A program made the position numbers and the translations under genes. A stretch of 64,000 nt of DNA from Vibrio lentus. Its GTDB lineage: Bacteria; Pseudomonadota; Gammaproteobacteria; Enterobacterales; Vibrionaceae. The DNA is taken from NCBI RefSeq assembly GCF_002875945.1, contig NZ_MCZK01000168.1, forward strand, positions 87,801 to 151,800, written 5' to 3'. This document shows positions 25,157 through 35,018 of this stretch, piece after piece (the first letter of the stretch is position 1; the number at the start of each line of letters is the position of its first letter). Below the pieces are notes generated by a model. That model was not told the origin of the DNA. It made no database searches and saw only the letters and a list, made by a program, of their open reading frames with translations.

Positions 25157-26286
25157 TGGATTTACTGCTGATAATGACCTATGCGGCGCTTTGTATCACC
25201 ATTTTCAAGGTGTTCAATATCCCGCTAAATAAGTGGACAGTACCCACTGCCGTTCTTGGTGGTGTGATCATCGTAGGTACCCTCATTCTGCTGATGAACT
25301 ACAACCACCCTTTCACGCAAATCGGTAACCAAGTTTACTCAACCACACCTGTCGTTTCAGGCGTTAGAGGTAAAGTTATCGAAGTTCCTGTAGAGGCAAA
25401 CAAACCTCTTAAGCAAGGGGATATTCTTTTCAAAATCGACCCTATTCCATTTGAAGCAGAGGTCGCAAGATTAGAGGCAAAAGTAAAAGAAGCAAGCCAA
25501 GGTGCCCTTGGAATGGAGTCTGAAGTCACTGAAGCAGAGGCTGCAAAAATCAAAGCTATTGCAGAAAGAGATAAGGCCCAACGTGAGTTCTCTCGTTACA
25601 AGCGCGGTTATGACAGTGGCGCCTTTACCGAACAGCAATTAGACACTCGTAGACAAGCTTATAAGGCATCAGAAGCCGCAGTAAAAGTTGCAGACGCGAA
25701 TCTAGAACAAGCAAAAATTTCTTTGGATTCTGAAATCGGTGGCGAAAATACCGCTGTTTTAAGTTTATTAGCTGAATTGCGTAAAGCTCAGTTCGACTTA
25801 GAACAAACCGTAGTAAGAGCTCCAACCGATGGTTATGTCACTCAATTAGCGCTTCGTCCAGGCGTGATGGCTGTTCCTCTTCCTCTCGCACCAGTGATGA
25901 CCTTTGTTCACACTGAAGCTCAGTTTTATACGGCTGCGTTTAGACAAAACTCATTACAGCGCCTACAAACAGGGTTTGAAGCAGAGTTCTTGTTCAGAGC
26001 ATTACCAGGAAAAGTGTTTAAGGGCCGAATTGATGAAGTGATTCCAGCGATTGGTGAGAGCCAATTCCAAGCGCGTGGTGCATTACTTGGAACTGAAGCA
26101 CTGCGTACCAGTGGCCGCGTGTTCGTTAAGTTGACCATCACCGATGACCTGTCTGACTACCATTTACCTATGGGTACCGCGGTTGAAGTAGCAGTATATT
26201 CTGACAGTTTCACTCACGTGTCTATCATGCGTAAGGTACTTATTCGCATGAAGAGCTGGCAGAATTACCTATACCTAGATCACTAA
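25156..26286 (+). CDS. HlyD-family membrane-fusion protein (YiaV-like)
   Basis: Periplasmic adaptor of 376 aa. Two N-terminal hydrophobic segments (about 3-20 and 28-50) are followed by a biotinyl-lipoyl half (VSGVRGKVIEVPVEANKPLKQGDILFKID), an alpha-helical hairpin (about 95-205), the second lipoyl half (VVRAPTDGYVTQL) and a beta-barrel domain. Such adaptors link an inner-membrane pump to an outer-membrane channel. No pump gene is adjacent apart from the small DUF3302 protein, so the transported substrate is unknown. It is followed by a terminator. Confidence 0.88.
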   Translation: MDLLLIMTYAALCITIFKVFNIPLNKWTVPTAVLGGVIIVGTLILLMNYNHPFTQIGNQVYSTTPVVSGVRGKVIEVPVEANKPLKQGDILFKIDPIPFEAEVARLEAKVKEASQGALGMESEVTEAEAAKIKAIAERDKAQREFSRYKRGYDSGAFTEQQLDTRRQAYKASEAAVKVADANLEQAKISLDSEIGGENTAVLSLLAELRKAQFDLEQTVVRAPTDGYVTQLALRPGVMAVPLPLAPVMTFVHTEAQFYTAAFRQNSLQRLQTGFEAEFLFRALPGKVFKGRIDEVIPAIGESQFQARGALLGTEALRTSGRVFVKLTITDDLSDYHLPMGTAVEVAVYSDSFTHVSIMRKVLIRMKSWQNYLYLDH

Positions 26287-26340
26287 GCTATCCATACCTA
26301 GATCTTAAGTAGACCTAACATATTGTTAATATGAATGAAA

Positions 26341-26366
26341 AGGCCAGACTCGTTCTGGCTTTTTTT
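26341..26366 (+). terminator. Terminator of the DUF3302/HlyD operon
   Basis: GCCAGA/TCTGGC stem with a 5-base loop and a T7 tail. Confidence 0.85.
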
Positions 26367-26472
26367 GTTGACCAATTAACCACAAAATCGTGCATTCTTT
26401 GAGATATTCCCACGTTCGGATGGAATTTTAGACATCTAGACACTTACCTTCCCTTATGGAAGGGTTCTACTA

Positions 26473-26478
26473 TATAAT
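26473..26478 (+). promoter_or_regulatory. Candidate -10 element of the ECF transporter operon
   Basis: TATAAT followed by GCGCGCC, about 110 bp upstream of the S-component start. A short hairpin CCTTCC/GGAAGG lies just before it (about 26447-26463). No convincing -35 and no recognisable riboswitch fold were found. Confidence 0.4.
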
Positions 26479-26589
26479 GCGCGCCTTATTTTTATATTTG
26501 CCCAAAAAACGATCTCATTGAGACACATATTAATAGTGGCGAATATTGGTTCTTTATTATGCTTTATCTTTCAGTATTCGAGGTTATCT

Positions 26590-27138
26590 ATGAACTTTTC
26601 AGCTAAAACAGTCGTCGTTATCGCTATTGGCGCGGCACTGTACGGCATTGGTGGTTTACCTATGTTTGGTGTCCCAGTGTTTGCTAACACGACATTAAAG
26701 CCAGCAATGGCAGTTCTAGCACTGTTTTCTGTTCTGTTCGGCCCGATTGTTGGCTTCTTGGTTGGCTTTATTGGCCACTGGGTAACGGACTTGTTCGCAG
26801 GTTGGGGCGTATGGTTAACTTGGGTGTTAGGATCAGGCATCGTAGGTATGGTTATCGGTCTGTTCCCGATGGTAACCAAAAACCGCCTTCAACAAGGCGA
26901 ACTGCCAATGAAAGACTTTGCGTTGTTCGTTGTACTTGCCCTTATCGGTAATGTTGTCGGATATGGCTGTTCTGCATTCTTAGATACTATTCTTTACGCA
27001 GAACCGTTCACGAAAGTCTTCACTCAACTGTCTATTATCGCTGCGGGTAATACCGTTCTGATCGCTGTTGTTGGTTTCTTGATCCTTAAATCAGTCGCTA
27101 AACGCAATAAGCAAAGCCGCAACCTGACTGAGGCATAA
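26590..27138 (+). CDS. ECF transporter S component (UPF0397 family)
   Basis: Substrate-binding membrane subunit of 182 aa with five to six transmembrane helices. It matches UPF0397-type S components (IGAALYGIGGLPMFGVPVFANTTLKPAMAVLALF...GFIGHWVTDLFAGWGVWLTWVLGSG). These are usually annotated as ECF-type riboflavin transporters, though the substrate in Vibrio is not established by sequence. The longer frame from 26518 has no ribosome site. GAGG precedes the ATG at 26590. It forms an operon with the ATPase and T subunit just downstream, making a complete dedicated (group I) ECF module. Confidence 0.85.
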   Translation: MNFSAKTVVVIAIGAALYGIGGLPMFGVPVFANTTLKPAMAVLALFSVLFGPIVGFLVGFIGHWVTDLFAGWGVWLTWVLGSGIVGMVIGLFPMVTKNRLQQGELPMKDFALFVVLALIGNVVGYGCSAFLDTILYAEPFTKVFTQLSIIAAGNTVLIAVVGFLILKSVAKRNKQSRNLTEA

Positions 27139-27144
27139 GCGATA

Positions 27145-28839
27145 ATGACTATAGCATTTTCGAACTTCTCTTTTAGATATGAGTCGCTGGATAAACCGAC
27201 GCTAAAAAATATCAATCTAAGGATAGAGAAAGGAGAGAAAATCGTCATTATTGGACCGAGTGGGAGTGGTAAATCAACCCTAGGTCAGTGTCTCAATGGT
27301 CTGATACCTCATGCCATTAAAGGTGAAGTAACCGGCTCTTTAGAGATCAACGGCAAGAACATTTCTGAGTTTTTGATGCACGACTATACCGAGCAAGTCG
27401 GTACGGTATTGCAAGATACTGATAGCCAATTTGTGGGGTTAAGTATTGGCGAAGATATCGCATTCGCATTAGAAAACCAGTTGATGTCGAACATTGATAT
27501 GTACCCGTTAGTTAAGTCGACTGCAAAAATGGTCGACCTAGCGGATATGCTTGAACGTTCTCCACACGACCTTTCAGGCGGCCAGAAACAACGAGTTTCG
27601 TTAGCCGGCATTCTAGTCGATGATGTCGATATCTTGCTGTTTGATGAACCTCTAGCGAGCCTTGACCCTAAAACAGGCAAGGCAACGATTGAGATCATCG
27701 ACCAGCTTCATAAAGAAACCAACAAGACTATCGTGATTATCGAACACCGCCTTGAGGATGTTCTGCATCGCGATATTGATCGTGTGATCTTAATGGAGCG
27801 TGGTGAAATCGTCGCGGACATGATACCCGATGAAATCTTAGCTTCTGAACTACTTGATAAACACGGTATTCGTGAACCTCTTTATCTGTCTGCGCTTAAA
27901 GCAGCGAAAGCACCTCTGACTAGCGAAGATAAGCTTTCAAACCTCAAAGCTTTGGATTACAAAAGATTCCGCCCTTCAGTACAGGGTTGGTTTGCTGAAC
28001 GCCCTGCACCGCTAGCAGAGAAGCAGTACACGCCTTTACTCGAAGTACATGGCCTGACTTACTCTTACGACGGCGAAAAGAATGCGCTTGAAGATGTCAG
28101 CTTCAAGATTGGCAAGGGTGAGTTTGTTTCAATACTGGGTAAAAACGGCTCGGGTAAGTCCACCATCACCAAGATTGTTATGGGTGTGATTGATGCTGAT
28201 TCAGGGTCTTCATATCTGAATGGAGAAGACTTATCTGAACTTTCTATCTTTGAAAGAAGTCAGAAAGTCGGTGTAGTAATGCAGAACCCGAACCATATGA
28301 TCTCGCATCATATGATTTTCGACGAGATTGCATTTGGCCTTCGTAACCGCGGCGTTGCAGAAGATCAAATAAAACAAAAAGTTGAGAACGTTCTTGAGCT
28401 ATGTGGACTAAGCAAGTTCCGTCACTGGCCCATCGAAGCTCTAAGCTATGGTCAGAAAAAACGCGTGACGATTGCCTCTATCTTAGTATTGGAGCCTGAG
28501 CTTCTTATCTTAGATGAACCTACAGCTGGTCAAGATTACCGTAACTACACATCGATGCTGGCGTTCATTCAAAAGCTCAATCGCGACTTAGGCATCACCG
28601 TTGTGATCATCTCACACGATATGCACCTCGTTCTAGAGTACACCACACGTTCGATTGTGATTGCAGACAGCAAGCTGATTGCCAATGCCGCGATGACGGA
28701 AGTTTTCAGTCAGCCATCGCTGTTGGAACGCGCAAACCTTTGTACCACCAGCATTTATGAACTCGCGACTATGATGAAAATTGACGACACCAATGCATTT
28801 ATGCAGTACTTCATCGACTACGAGAGAAGCGCTCAATGA
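27145..28839 (+). CDS. ECF transporter duplicated ATPase (EcfA-EcfA' fusion)
   Basis: Cytoplasmic ATP-binding subunit of 564 aa made of two fused ABC domains. The first half has Walker A GPSGSGKST, signature LSGGQKQR and Walker B LLFDEP. The second has GKNGSGKST, a variant signature LSYGQKKR, and LLILDEP. Both keep the H-loop His (EHRLED, ISHDMH). It energises uptake with the T subunit. It lies 6 bp after the S-component gene, and its stop overlaps the ecfT start (ATGA). Confidence 0.92.
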   Translation: MTIAFSNFSFRYESLDKPTLKNINLRIEKGEKIVIIGPSGSGKSTLGQCLNGLIPHAIKGEVTGSLEINGKNISEFLMHDYTEQVGTVLQDTDSQFVGLSIGEDIAFALENQLMSNIDMYPLVKSTAKMVDLADMLERSPHDLSGGQKQRVSLAGILVDDVDILLFDEPLASLDPKTGKATIEIIDQLHKETNKTIVIIEHRLEDVLHRDIDRVILMERGEIVADMIPDEILASELLDKHGIREPLYLSALKAAKAPLTSEDKLSNLKALDYKRFRPSVQGWFAERPAPLAEKQYTPLLEVHGLTYSYDGEKNALEDVSFKIGKGEFVSILGKNGSGKSTITKIVMGVIDADSGSSYLNGEDLSELSIFERSQKVGVVMQNPNHMISHHMIFDEIAFGLRNRGVAEDQIKQKVENVLELCGLSKFRHWPIEALSYGQKKRVTIASILVLEPELLILDEPTAGQDYRNYTSMLAFIQKLNRDLGITVVIISHDMHLVLEYTTRSIVIADSKLIANAAMTEVFSQPSLLERANLCTTSIYELATMMKIDDTNAFMQYFIDYERSAQ

Positions 28840-29675
28840 ATGCATCAAAAGTAAAATTCGGCATCAATTACATTGATACAAAATCGCCGCTGCATGCTCT
28901 TAACGGCATAACGAAGTTTGCACTCTTCTTGGCTTGGGTAACCGTTGTCCTTACAACCTTCGATCTTAGGCTCATTGTTGTTTTGATCCTGACTGGCTTA
29001 TACCTATTGAAGCTGACTCAAGTTCCAGTACGTGTGTACAAGCCGCTGTTGATTGGTACGGCAAGTGTTCTGAGCCTCAACGCCTTATTTATGTATTTAC
29101 TGGCCCCACAACAAGGTCCTGAACTCATCGGTAGCGAAACTCTGATGTTGACGCTTCCTGGCAACTATTCATTGAGCCAAGAGACACTGTTTTACTTAGT
29201 GACTGTCACGCTCAAGTACATGAGTATGTTCCCGATAGCGTTGATCTTTGTCTTCACGACCCATCCAACTGAGTTTGCAGCAAGCCTTAACCGTATCGGT
29301 GTTCCTTACAAGATTGCGTATGCGGTGAGCTTAACATTGCGTTATTTGCCTGAAGTTAAAAAAGACTTCATCAATATCATGCATGCTCAACAGGCTCGCG
29401 GCGTCGAACTATCAAAGAAAGCACCACTAATCACTCGCATCAAAAATGTTGCTAAAGTGTTAGGCCCATTGATTTTTTCGAGCTTGGACAGAGCAGATGA
29501 GATTTCAAATGCGATGACACTGCGCGGTTTTGGACGACACAAAGCACGTGCTTGGTACAGCTATGCACCTCTCAAACGAGTCGACTATATGTGCTTGGCA
29601 GTCATCACCTTGATAGTGATATTGGCTATTGTAAAACGTATTGTTGAACCTGAATTATTTTGGTATCCATTCTAG
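28836..29675 (+). CDS. ecfT: ECF transporter transmembrane T component
   Basis: CbiQ/EcfT-family energy-coupling membrane protein of 279 aa with about five hydrophobic segments. Its two coupling-helix signatures are visible: QQARGVE and LRGFGRH, the Arg-Gly motifs that contact the ATPases. It completes the S-AA-T operon beginning at 26590 and ends in a strong terminator. Confidence 0.92.
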   Translation: MNASKVKFGINYIDTKSPLHALNGITKFALFLAWVTVVLTTFDLRLIVVLILTGLYLLKLTQVPVRVYKPLLIGTASVLSLNALFMYLLAPQQGPELIGSETLMLTLPGNYSLSQETLFYLVTVTLKYMSMFPIALIFVFTTHPTEFAASLNRIGVPYKIAYAVSLTLRYLPEVKKDFINIMHAQQARGVELSKKAPLITRIKNVAKVLGPLIFSSLDRADEISNAMTLRGFGRHKARAWYSYAPLKRVDYMCLAVITLIVILAIVKRIVEPELFWYPF

Positions 29676-29713
29676 TTCTTATTTACCATATATAAACAAC
29701 AGCTTAAAATAAC

Positions 29714-29739
29714 ACACCGCTCAATAGAGCGGTGTTTTT
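29714..29739 (+). terminator. Terminator of the ECF operon
   Basis: ACACCGCTC/GAGCGGTGT 9-bp stem with AATA loop and T5 tail. Confidence 0.88.
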
Positions 29740-29897
29740 GTATCGGCTCAAAGCTGATTAAAATTCAAGCGAACGATCTATCTTTATCGACTTTTGACGA
29801 TATACTGACGTTTTATTTACCTATATGGTTTGAGATCTCTATCAGAAACTCTTAATATATGTTGTTTACAGAATGTTACACTCAATAGAGATTTGTA

Positions 29898-30354
29898 ATG
29901 GCTCGAATTACTCAAGTACAGAAACTAGAAAACCAAAAGCACTACGATGAAATCGTACTAAACCTTTTTCTGGCTGAAGGACATGAAGCACTAACTTATG
30001 CAAGGATTGCTCAAGAAATTGGCATTAGTTTAACGACGCTTCAGGGCTATTATTCATCGACACGCGCTATCCGCTCAGTGCTTCACAAGCACATGTTATC
30101 GATTGTTATCGAGAGCCTCGACTTCTCTTCAGAGGAGGTATTTGTTAAATCTTGGCAAGACGCTCTAGATAACGAACGGTTCCGATACGTGATTAAATTG
30201 ATGTTTTTCCACGCATCACAAGTAAAGAGTCCAGAAGAATTTAAGTCAATTTCGTGAGAAGATGTTTGAGAGCTTTGGGACCGATTCGGTTCGTATCCTT
30301 GAAACTGTCGTAGGTCGCTCAATGTTCTATCTAACGAATTTCAACAAGCATTAA
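29898..30354 (+). pseudogene. TetR-like regulator interrupted by a frameshift
   Basis: The open frame runs from the ATG at 29898 to a TGA at 30255 (119 aa). It starts with a TetR-type helix-turn-helix (LTYARIAQEIGISLTTLQGYYSS). Just before that stop the frame can be changed by removing one base (around T30246), and translation then continues QFREKMFESFGTDSV... to a TAA at 30352-30354, a natural C-terminus of 35 more residues followed directly by a terminator. I infer a single-base insertion, making this a recent pseudogene, a shortened protein, or a sequencing error. It follows the ECF transporter operon and could regulate it. Confidence 0.7.
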
Positions 30355-30371
30355 GCCAAACAGATAGAAAC

Positions 30372-30399
30372 AAAAAGGGAGCCCGAAGGCTCCCTTTTT
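30372..30399. terminator. Bidirectional terminator
   Basis: AAAAAGGGAGCC/GGCTCCCTTTTT stem with CGAA tetraloop. It serves the TetR-like gene on plus and glgB on minus. Confidence 0.9.
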
Positions 30400-30414
30400 A
30401 TTTTGAGTTTTTAA

Positions 30415-32595
30415 CTAGTTCAGCTTATAAAAAACCGTCGATAGTGGCGGTAAACGCAACTCAATTGATGTATCTAAGCCTTCGCTTGCTACTGATTCAA
30501 TCTCTGCCGTCTGCTTCACTTCAAAGCCACTGCCCGCGTAATCAGCCGAGTCTGTATTCAGCAACAGTGAGTACTTACCTTGTGCTGGAACACCTAGACG
30601 GAAGTGCTCGTGAGGAACAGGTGTAAAGTTAGATACCACCAACACGCGCTCGCCAGACTCACTAATACGCTCATGCGCTAGGACACTCGCTTCTGCAGAG
30701 TCTTGAAGGCGCCATTCAAAGCCTTTCGGGTCGAAATCGAGGTCGTGCATGGCTGCTTCAGAACGATACAAGTTATTCAGGTCTTTAGTTAAACGCTGCA
30801 CACCTTGATGGCGTTCATAATCTAACAAGAACCATTGCAGTTGATCATCATGATTCCATTCAGCCGTCTGACCAAACTCAGCGCCCATGAAGTTCAGCTT
30901 CTTACCCGGCTGCGCATACATGTAACCCATATAAGCACGCAAGTTCGCTGTTTGCTGCCATTCATCACCAGGCATCTTGTCATGGATAGAACCTTTACCG
31001 TAAACCACCTCATCGTGAGACAGAGACAATACATAGTTCTCACTGTGTGCATAAACCAATGGGAAGGTAATCGTATCGTGGTGATATTTACGGTTGATTG
31101 GGTCTTCTTGAATGTAAGACAAGCTGTCGTGCATCCAACCCATGTTCCACTTAAAGCCAAAGCCTAAGCCCCCCATAAAGGTCGGTGCTGAAACACCTGG
31201 GAAAGCCGTTGATTCTTCAGCAATCGTCATCGCATTCGGGAAGTGTTTGTACACTTCTTCGTTCATCCATTTAAGGGTTGCGATAGCGTCATAGTTTTCG
31301 TTGCCGCCATCCGCATTCGGGATCCATTGATCATGGCTACGCGAATAATCGAGGTACAACATCGAAGCAACCGCATCAACACGAATGCCATCGATATGGA
31401 ATTGTTCGAACCAGTATAGTGCATTGGCTACCAAGAAACGACGAACATGCTCTTTACCTAAATCGTAAATGTACGAGTTCCAGTCTTGATGCCAACCACG
31501 ACGTGGATCTGGATCATGGAACAAAGGCGTACCATCAAAGTTTGCTAGACCATGATCATCACTTGGGAAGTGTGCAGGAACCCAATCAAGAACAACACCT
31601 AGGCCAGCTTGGTGACATTGGTCTACGAAGAATTTGAAGTCATCCGGAGAGCCAAAACGACTCGTTGGTGCGAACAAGCCTATTGGCTGATAGCCCCAAG
31701 AACCGTAAAACGGATGCTCTGAAACTGGCATCAACTCAACGTGTGTATAACCAAGATCAGTCAGGTACGGAATAAGCTCCGCAGCAAGCTCACGGTAGTT
31801 TAGGAATTCGCCTTCAGCGTTGCGCTTCCAAGAACCAGCGTGCAGTTCATAGAATGAAAGTGCTTCTTTACGCTTTTGCGTAACTGGGCGATTCTGCCAT
31901 TGAGTATCTTGCCACTCGTAGCGAGCGTGATCGTAAGTAACCGATGAAAATGATGGGTACTGCTCAGAGTAGAAACCCCATGGGTCAGCTTTATGCGGTA
32001 AGCCTTCGCCATCAGGTCCTTTTAATTCAAACTTGTATTGAGCACCTTCTTCCAGCTCAGGAATGAATAGGCCCCACATACCATAATCTAAGCGTTGCAT
32101 TGGATGGCGACGACCATCCCAAGCGTTGAAGTTACCCACCAAGCTTGCCGCTGTTGCATGCGGTGCATAGACTAAAAATCGAGTACCCGAAATAACCTGA
32201 CCATCACGCTCTAAAGTAACAAATTGAGCCCCCATGTGATGGTACATGTCTTTCGGTGTATGAAGATCTTCATAGCTAGCATAAAGTTCATGATACTGGT
32301 ACGGATCATCAATGATCTGCTCTTCCCCAGCCCAATCTACTGCTAACTTGTAATGGGTAAAACGTAAGTCTCTTTCTTGCTTAAGAATGAAGCCACTTTC
32401 ACCCTCTCGCGCTAACTCAATACGAGGTTCCTTTCCAACAATCAACTCGACTTTATCCGCCCCTGGAATCCATACGCGTAATGCACCTTGTTCAGAAGGT
32501 AAGTATGGCCCTAGAAAAGCAAAAGGGTCAGTAAAACAAGCCTGTGATAGTTGGGTATATATTTGTTTTTGCTTTGAAATCGAACTTAGTTCCAA
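30415..32595 (-). CDS. glgB: 1,4-alpha-glucan branching enzyme
   Basis: Glycogen branching enzyme of 726 aa, GH13. The N-terminal CBM48-type modules (DPFAFLGPY, YAPHATAASLVGNFNAWDGR) precede the barrel, which has DWVPAHF, DGIRVDAVASM with the nucleophile Asp, AEEST with the acid/base Glu, and LSHDEVVYGK with the third Asp. It transfers alpha-1,4 chains to alpha-1,6 positions. The open frame extends to 32661, but the start is probably the TTG at 32595, which follows AGGGAGA by 6 bp, and protein similarity begins there. It is the last gene of the malP-malQ-glgB block, partly insulated by a terminator hairpin upstream. Confidence 0.95.
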   Translation of the reverse strand: MELSSISKQKQIYTQLSQACFTDPFAFLGPYLPSEQGALRVWIPGADKVELIVGKEPRIELAREGESGFILKQERDLRFTHYKLAVDWAGEEQIIDDPYQYHELYASYEDLHTPKDMYHHMGAQFVTLERDGQVISGTRFLVYAPHATAASLVGNFNAWDGRRHPMQRLDYGMWGLFIPELEEGAQYKFELKGPDGEGLPHKADPWGFYSEQYPSFSSVTYDHARYEWQDTQWQNRPVTQKRKEALSFYELHAGSWKRNAEGEFLNYRELAAELIPYLTDLGYTHVELMPVSEHPFYGSWGYQPIGLFAPTSRFGSPDDFKFFVDQCHQAGLGVVLDWVPAHFPSDDHGLANFDGTPLFHDPDPRRGWHQDWNSYIYDLGKEHVRRFLVANALYWFEQFHIDGIRVDAVASMLYLDYSRSHDQWIPNADGGNENYDAIATLKWMNEEVYKHFPNAMTIAEESTAFPGVSAPTFMGGLGFGFKWNMGWMHDSLSYIQEDPINRKYHHDTITFPLVYAHSENYVLSLSHDEVVYGKGSIHDKMPGDEWQQTANLRAYMGYMYAQPGKKLNFMGAEFGQTAEWNHDDQLQWFLLDYERHQGVQRLTKDLNNLYRSEAAMHDLDFDPKGFEWRLQDSAEASVLAHERISESGERVLVVSNFTPVPHEHFRLGVPAQGKYSLLLNTDSADYAGSGFEVKQTAEIESVASEGLDTSIELRLPPLSTVFYKLN

Positions 32596-32633
32596 AACGT
32601 TTCTCCCTAACCAAACATCCAAAAAATATAATA

Positions 32634-32660
32634 CAAAAATGCCCGCTATTAGTGCGGGCA
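32634..32660 (-). terminator. Terminator/attenuator between malQ and glgB
   Basis: On the minus strand, TGCCCGC/GCGGGCA is followed by TTTTTG. It should partly end the malPQ transcript before glgB. Confidence 0.75.
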
Positions 32661-32770
32661 ATATAACGACGGTTTATTCTACCAGATGAGCATTCATTAT
32701 TGAGTGACCGAGGTTGTAGTTTCGTACGGCGTAAGCAAAAAACCACTTAAATTCAAGCCACTCAATATCA

Positions 32771-34951
32771 TTACTTCGCTGCTTTTTCTCGAACGTCTGT
32801 CAACTTAGAAGCGATACGATTCACCCCTTCATGAGCAAAAATTTCGTCCAAGTTCATTGATAGTTTACGACGCCAGTTAGGGTACTCATCTACAGTGCCA
32901 GGAATGTTGACTGGCTTGTCCATCTCTAGCCAATCTTCCAGTTGAACACTAAGAAGTGTCGAACCACCAGCCGCAACGTGCAGTTGAAGTGCTTCAGCAA
33001 GATAAGAGTCCATCGGTACTTGGCTTGCATCGCGGCCAACACCTTCAGGTAGGAAACCATGCCATGCTACTGAATCTAAGATACCTTGTTTGCACTCCAG
33101 ACGGTCATCGAACAAGGTTTCTAACTGTTCTGCATCTGGGTATAAACCAATCTCTTGCCCCATCTTCAAATCATCACAGTGCCAGAAACCGCGTAGGGTT
33201 GGCATATCGTGAGTACACAATGCTGCCATCGATTGTGGTGCGTAGTGTTTCGGTGAAATGAAACCGCCATCGTCTTCCGATGTTTCGAAGAAGAATACTT
33301 TGTAAGAATGTACGCCTGCATCCGCTAGGATATCGACGATTTCGTCTGGCACTGTGCCTAAGTCTTCACCGATAACGCTACATTGGTAACGGTGAGATTC
33401 AAGCGCCAAAATCGATAGCATATCTTGCACTGGGTAGTAGATGTACGCGCCTTTCGTTGCGTTCTCACCTTTTGGAATCCACCATAAACGCAGCAGACCT
33501 AAAACGTGGTCGATACGAAGTGCACCACAGTGCTTCATGTTGGCACGAAGCAATTTAATGTACGCGTCGTAGCTAGTTTCCAATAGGACTTCAGGGTTAA
33601 GTGGTGGCAGACCCCAGTTCTGACCTAGAGGACCAAGAATATCCGGTGGAGCACCAATGCTCGCATCCATCACAAGGTTGCCTTCATCAGCCCATGTTTC
33701 GCTACCAGAATCCGCAACGCCTACCGCTAAATCTCGGTACAGGCCAACCGCCATGCCTTTCTCTTCAGCAAGAGACTGTGCATCGTTGATCTGGCAATCT
33801 GCTATCCATTGCAGGTACATGTAAAGATGTACTTGCTCTAGGTTCTCTTTGATGTATTTCTGTGTTGCTGGGCTATCAAATGTACGGTATTTCTCAGGGA
33901 AGGCTGGCCATCCCCACATGCCTGAATCTTCAGCATGTAATTCACCGTGCAGAGCATCAAACGCCGCTTGATGCATCAGGCTTTCACCGCCCTCTTCAAC
34001 GAACGCTAAGAACGCTTGTGCGCGGTCGCTGTTTTTATCTAGATGACGAGTCTTAAATTCTGCGAACAGCAGAGGCAAGATGCTCATCTTCAGCTCAGAC
34101 ACTTCGGTGTAATTCACCCAATGTGCGTCACGAGCTTTCTGTAGACGCTGTTGGAATTCAGCGCTGCCTACGGTTTGTTGTGCTTCTGCACTTAATGCGA
34201 ATTCAGGTACTGAACTCACATCAATGTATAGGATGTTTAACCAACGACGTGAAGACGGGCTGTATGGGCTCGCACCTTCAGGGTTCGCTGGGAACAATGA
34301 GTGAATTGGGTTTAGGCCAACGAAGTCACCACCGCGAGACGAGATATCGGCAACAAGCTGTTTTAGATCGCCAAAGTCACCAATACCCCAGTTATGCTGA
34401 GTTCTTAATGTGTAAAGCTGTACACTCGGACCCCAAAGCTTTTTACCTTGCTCAATTGGCGCCTGTTTGAAACACGCTTTTGGCGTAATGATCAGTGTCA
34501 TTTCGTAAGGCTTCTTACGACGTTTACGGCTCACAATTAGCTTGTGATAACCCCATGCCAGATCACTTGGCAGTGCAAACACTAAAGGGCCACCCTCGGC
34601 ACGCTCATCACGAACGACTTGAGATTGAAGATAGCCTTCAAGTACCTCTCCTTGCTCGGTCTCTAAGCGCCAGCTGAACTCGCTTTCACGAGCACTAACA
34701 CCTAAATTCAGCGCCACTTCTACTGGCTCACCATCACGCAAGACAAGAACTGGGTCTAGTACATCTTTTTTGTGTTTTCTTTCTGCTGACTTTAATAGTG
34801 CATCATCGCTGCTTGTATCGTAGCCCAATGAAGCCAATAGAGACGTAATCGTTTCGTCTGATACCTGTGCTTCATCGCCCCACGCACTAACGTAACTGTC
34901 GGCAATATTTGCCATTTCTGCGACTTGTTTTAATACGGTCTGTTCTTTCAT
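32771..34951 (-). CDS. malQ: 4-alpha-glucanotransferase (amylomaltase)
   Basis: Cytoplasmic disproportionating enzyme of 726 aa, GH77, acting on maltodextrins. Typical motifs include WGPSVQLYTLRTQHNWGIGD, ASPYSPSSRRWLNILYID, ALRIDHVLGL with the catalytic Asp, and GEDLGTVPDE with the acid/base Glu. The extended N-terminal region (about 1-160) is that of enterobacterial/vibrio MalQ. GGAGAG precedes the ATG. It lies 178 bp downstream of malP, with large inverted repeats in the gap. Confidence 0.96.
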   Translation of the reverse strand: MKEQTVLKQVAEMANIADSYVSAWGDEAQVSDETITSLLASLGYDTSSDDALLKSAERKHKKDVLDPVLVLRDGEPVEVALNLGVSARESEFSWRLETEQGEVLEGYLQSQVVRDERAEGGPLVFALPSDLAWGYHKLIVSRKRRKKPYEMTLIITPKACFKQAPIEQGKKLWGPSVQLYTLRTQHNWGIGDFGDLKQLVADISSRGGDFVGLNPIHSLFPANPEGASPYSPSSRRWLNILYIDVSSVPEFALSAEAQQTVGSAEFQQRLQKARDAHWVNYTEVSELKMSILPLLFAEFKTRHLDKNSDRAQAFLAFVEEGGESLMHQAAFDALHGELHAEDSGMWGWPAFPEKYRTFDSPATQKYIKENLEQVHLYMYLQWIADCQINDAQSLAEEKGMAVGLYRDLAVGVADSGSETWADEGNLVMDASIGAPPDILGPLGQNWGLPPLNPEVLLETSYDAYIKLLRANMKHCGALRIDHVLGLLRLWWIPKGENATKGAYIYYPVQDMLSILALESHRYQCSVIGEDLGTVPDEIVDILADAGVHSYKVFFFETSEDDGGFISPKHYAPQSMAALCTHDMPTLRGFWHCDDLKMGQEIGLYPDAEQLETLFDDRLECKQGILDSVAWHGFLPEGVGRDASQVPMDSYLAEALQLHVAAGGSTLLSVQLEDWLEMDKPVNIPGTVDEYPNWRRKLSMNLDEIFAHEGVNRIASKLTDVREKAAK

Positions 34952-35018
34952 CGCTCTCTCCGAAAACGTTCTAACGCTTTCAATTTTTGTAGGGTTGTTT
35001 ATTTAATTTTTTACTAAT

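Noticed and set aside
26362..26589. Riboswitch in the ECF transporter leader.
   Set aside because: No conserved FMN, thiamine or other riboswitch core could be recognised by eye; a covariance search would be decisive.
30894..31167. Overlapping frames of about 90-110 codons on both strands inside glgB.
   Set aside because: They are shadows of a strongly conserved enzyme and have no ribosome sites or domains.
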